The notes under the pieces were generated by a model, which was not told where the DNA came from, made no database searches, and saw only the letters and a program-made list of their open reading frames with translations. A stretch of DNA of 10,000 nucleotides from Acropora yongei (Eukaryota > Cnidaria > Anthozoa > Scleractinia > Acroporidae), in contig BLFN01000657.1 of assembly GCA_014634225.1 (NCBI GenBank), positions 304,255 to 314,254 of the forward strand, in the 5' to 3' direction. Of this stretch, positions 7,824-10,000 are shown piece after piece. The position numbers were made by a program, and so were the translations under genes. Every line of letters starts with the position of its first letter. The stretch's first letter is position 1.

Positions 7824-8246
7824 GATTGAGAAGAGAAGTAGGGACTCATTGATGGCAATTGAGCTTCTGAGAGATCAAATTATGGAACATAGTTCAAGTT
7901 GGTAAACATTGACCTGAGAGTGGATAACCAATGAATAAATTATTGCTCTGAAAAAAATGTCCTTAATAATTAACGTGGTGCTAAGAAGTTTGTGTTATTG
8001 TGATGAAAGTCACATAAATGTTTCAAAGAACAAGCACCTGCCACGCCTATAATCACTCATAGGTACGCGTCACATGCAACCAGAGAGAGTCTGGACTCGG
8101 CTTTTAAACACGAGCCGGCGATAATTTTGCTTGTGTGTAATACCGCTCGACAGAGGATGAAGAAAGTAACTTGAGTGTCAGTAAACCGCACGTGGATAAG
8201 GCTTGTTTTTTTCGACAGTTTATTTTCGTTACGCCACAAAATTCTC

Positions 8247-8642
8247 ATGGACCAACAAATGAGTGCAAGAACAGGCGCAAATTCGCAGTCGTTTCGAAAC
8301 TGTAGGCTGCAGATTGTTAAAGGGGACCACGCGCTTTCCACGCAAGACGCCGGAGATTGCGTGGTTGATGTTTTCGAGGACAGCAAGAACTCGCTTGATA
8401 TTCGCATTCGTAGCGGTAAGTCAAAATAAGGACCCTTCATGAAACACCAATAAACAACTTCAAACAAAATGGCGTGTAACTTGAATGGAATGGTTGATTT
8501 ATCTCTTTATTAGGCAACCAATATTTGCCAAGTTTCAAAGTGACGAAGGACACTGATCATTGTCAGTTGGGACGACTTCGCTATGTCATTGACTTACCTC
8601 AACAGAACTCAAGTGTTCTGCTAAACTTCACACACAGGGAAG
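8247..8642 (+). CDS. First two coding exons of an unrecognised gene (continues to the right)
   Basis: Exon 1 is 8247-8415 and exon 2 is 8514-8642, joined by a GT..AG intron (AGCG|GTAAGT to CTTTATTAG) with matching phase 1. Exon 2 ends at donor GAAG|GTAATA, again phase 1, so at least one more exon is needed. The frame is closed by TGA at 8172, and the ATG at 8247 is the first in frame (G at +4). The visible 99-odd residues run from MDQQMSARTGANSQSF through a stretch of alternating hydrophobic residues (CRLQIVKGD, CVVDVF, LDIRIRSG, YVIDLP, SVLLNF). This suggests a compact beta-rich domain, possibly PH-like, as at the N-terminus of some ubiquitin proteases or helicases. That is a guess from pattern, and no family is recognised. 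There is no signal peptide or membrane segment. Downstream exons were not convincingly found before 10000. Confidence 0.6.
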
Positions 8643-10000
8643 GTAATATCAAACGTATTTTAATGTTTTGAAGTGGGTTGACATTTTCCATTGAATTGCT
8701 AGCCTGCCAGCTCATGCATAATAAATAGCTCCATGTATCAAACAAGGACGTTAATTGAATGAATTTTATTTAGGGAATTTTTACAATTCCCGGTACGTAT
8801 TTGTTGGAAGACAAAACTGAAGGGGTAAATGTTGAGGAGTAGGGCAGTTGACAAGAAGAGAATCACTTTTAGCTACGTTTAATTTTAAGCCTCAGCTGTT
8901 TATCAGTAAGAAGGAAAAAGGACTTTTTACTGTCGTAAATTTATATGGAGTGTGATTAATAATAATTATCATTATCTTTCGATGTATTTTTCCCTGCCTT
9001 TTCATTGGCTGAGAGCCCAGCATGTGATCTGCCAAAAAACTGCCCAGAAATAAGCATTTTGCTGCAAATAACATTCATGCATAATTTAAACCACGCTCAT
9101 CATCAATCCAATTTTGATCCAGGTTTATCCCAGTAAACGGGGGTGGCCAGATTTACCTGATTTTACCGCTCTTGTATGAAAATGGCAGAATTGTTCCTGA
9201 GCAGTCAGAGAGTGATGTGACATCTTAAGTTGATCAAAAGAATAGTGATTGAATGGTAAAACAGTTATTGAACTTGGGTATCGCGAAATCTCATGATTTA
9301 TCAGTGTCTTGCAGATAAATTATTTGCCTCATCCTTTGGCTTTGGCAACTAACAATTGATCTGCCCACCACTGACAAATCATGATGTTTTGCCCAACCTT
9401 GCTCAATGAATTATTGTTAATTATCGCATTTATGGCTTTAGTTATAATGTAGTTAAATATAATTTAACCTGTTAAGGATGAGGAGCAACCATTGCACCTT
9501 TGGGCGTTGTTGTTTAGCCTTGTGTTGCGTTGTCTTTATAGCATTGCATCTCAGCGTTGCATTGTATAGAGTGTTCTCACTCATGTAATCAAAGATCATG
9601 TTTTTCAACTAAAACAAAATAAAATATTTGCATAAGATTAGAGTTCAATTTCCAGAGGATTAGTTGGGGACACCAACATGGCACCATTCCTTTGTTCAGA
9701 GACACTGACATGGCCAACATGTCATCATGTGAAAACAGTTTATTCTTAGGGTTGTTTTTACTCGTTCTGTTGTTTCTCCAGGCCTCTCCAGCCCCATTAC
9801 ACCCCTGCTAAGGTCGGCGGTTTAGCGAATCTTAGCGGTTTACTCATGGCACATGCAGCTCAGTGGTATTTTACTGTGTGGTTAGCAGAGCATTTAGGTG
9901 TTGATTGGTTTGGGATTGTGTTCTCCCTCCCGTCTCATTGTATATGTTTTTAGTTGGGGTTGTTATAGTCTTGCGTGTTTGCAGTTTGCACGGCTCATAT
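8643..10000. other. Presumed intron or downstream sequence of the third gene
   Basis: No further exon could be fixed. Acceptor-like sites with pyrimidine tracts occur at 9315 (GTCTTGCAG) and 9781 (TTGTTTCTCCAG). Translated in the required phase, both meet a stop within about 15 codons and show no conserved-looking peptide. A short perfect hairpin lies at 8773-8791 and a repeat-like block at about 9661-9740. Otherwise nothing is identifiable. Confidence 0.5.
8773..8791. repeat. Short perfect hairpin
   Basis: GGGAATT (8773-8779) and AATTCCC (8785-8791) are perfect inverted copies around a five-base loop, TTTAC. The role is unknown; it may be chance. Confidence 0.6.

Larger units (their letters stand above)
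6330..8246. other. Intergenic region between REX1BD and the third gene
   Basis: No gene is supported in these 1.9 kb. The first part contains the REX1BD 3' UTR with an ATTAAA signal 28 bases after the stop. Two repeat candidates (about 6,940-7,210 and 7462-7823) and a T-rich low-complexity tract (about 7378-7430) occupy the middle. The last 200 bases should contain the promoter of the third gene. The longest open frame here, 7240-7653 on plus, spans the T-rich tract and half of a repeat and looks accidental. Confidence 0.6.

Noticed and set aside
8057..8467. Minus-strand 136-codon open frame
   Set aside because: It runs through the exon-intron boundary of the plus-strand third gene, starts at no conserved position and resembles nothing.
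9119..9134. Exon start after TTTTGATCCAG
   Set aside because: In the required phase it meets TAA after a few codons, so it is not a coding exon for this frame.
9782..9830. Third exon of the right-hand gene after TTGTTTCTCCAG
   Set aside because: In the required phase it gives only about 14 residues before a stop, without any recognisable motif.

Overview
The window looks like nuclear DNA of an animal, most likely a cnidarian such as an anthozoan/coral. The basis is spliced genes with GT..AG introns of a few hundred bases, AT-rich non-coding DNA with (AAT)n-type microsatellites, a tRNA-derived SINE, and proteins that are clearly metazoan-type orthologues. The clade is an inference from general appearance; no marker gene fixes it. 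There is no sign of bacterial, viral or CRISPR organisation.

Layout from left to right. (1) At 72-171 (minus) lies what looks like the first coding exon of a secreted or membrane protein: a 33-residue signal peptide followed by a splice donor. The rest of that gene lies off the left edge. (2) At 951-3975 (minus) is a complete five-exon gene for PIG-W (GWT1), the GlcN-PI inositol acyltransferase of GPI-anchor synthesis. All splice phases agree and give 511 residues. (3) At 4205-6329 (plus) is a complete four-exon gene for a REX1B-domain protein (REX1BD, human C19orf60), 157 residues. (4) From 8247 (plus) come the first two coding exons of a third, unrecognised gene that runs towards or past the right edge.

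PIGW and REX1BD are head to head, with only 229 bases between their start codons, so they almost certainly share a bidirectional promoter. That spacer holds a long imperfect inverted repeat (about 43-base arms, 4012-4112). The two products have no known joint pathway, so the pairing is probably regulatory or incidental.

The non-coding remainder holds several repeats: microsatellites and a perfect 29-base tandem duplication in PIGW intron 1, a SINE in REX1BD intron 3, and two interspersed-repeat candidates between REX1BD and the third gene. One of these (about 6,940-7,210) carries, on the minus strand, a decayed motif resembling the catalytic core of a hammerhead ribozyme. No new multi-gene system was found; the most interesting items are the inverted repeat in the shared promoter, the hammerhead-like relic and the unidentified third gene.
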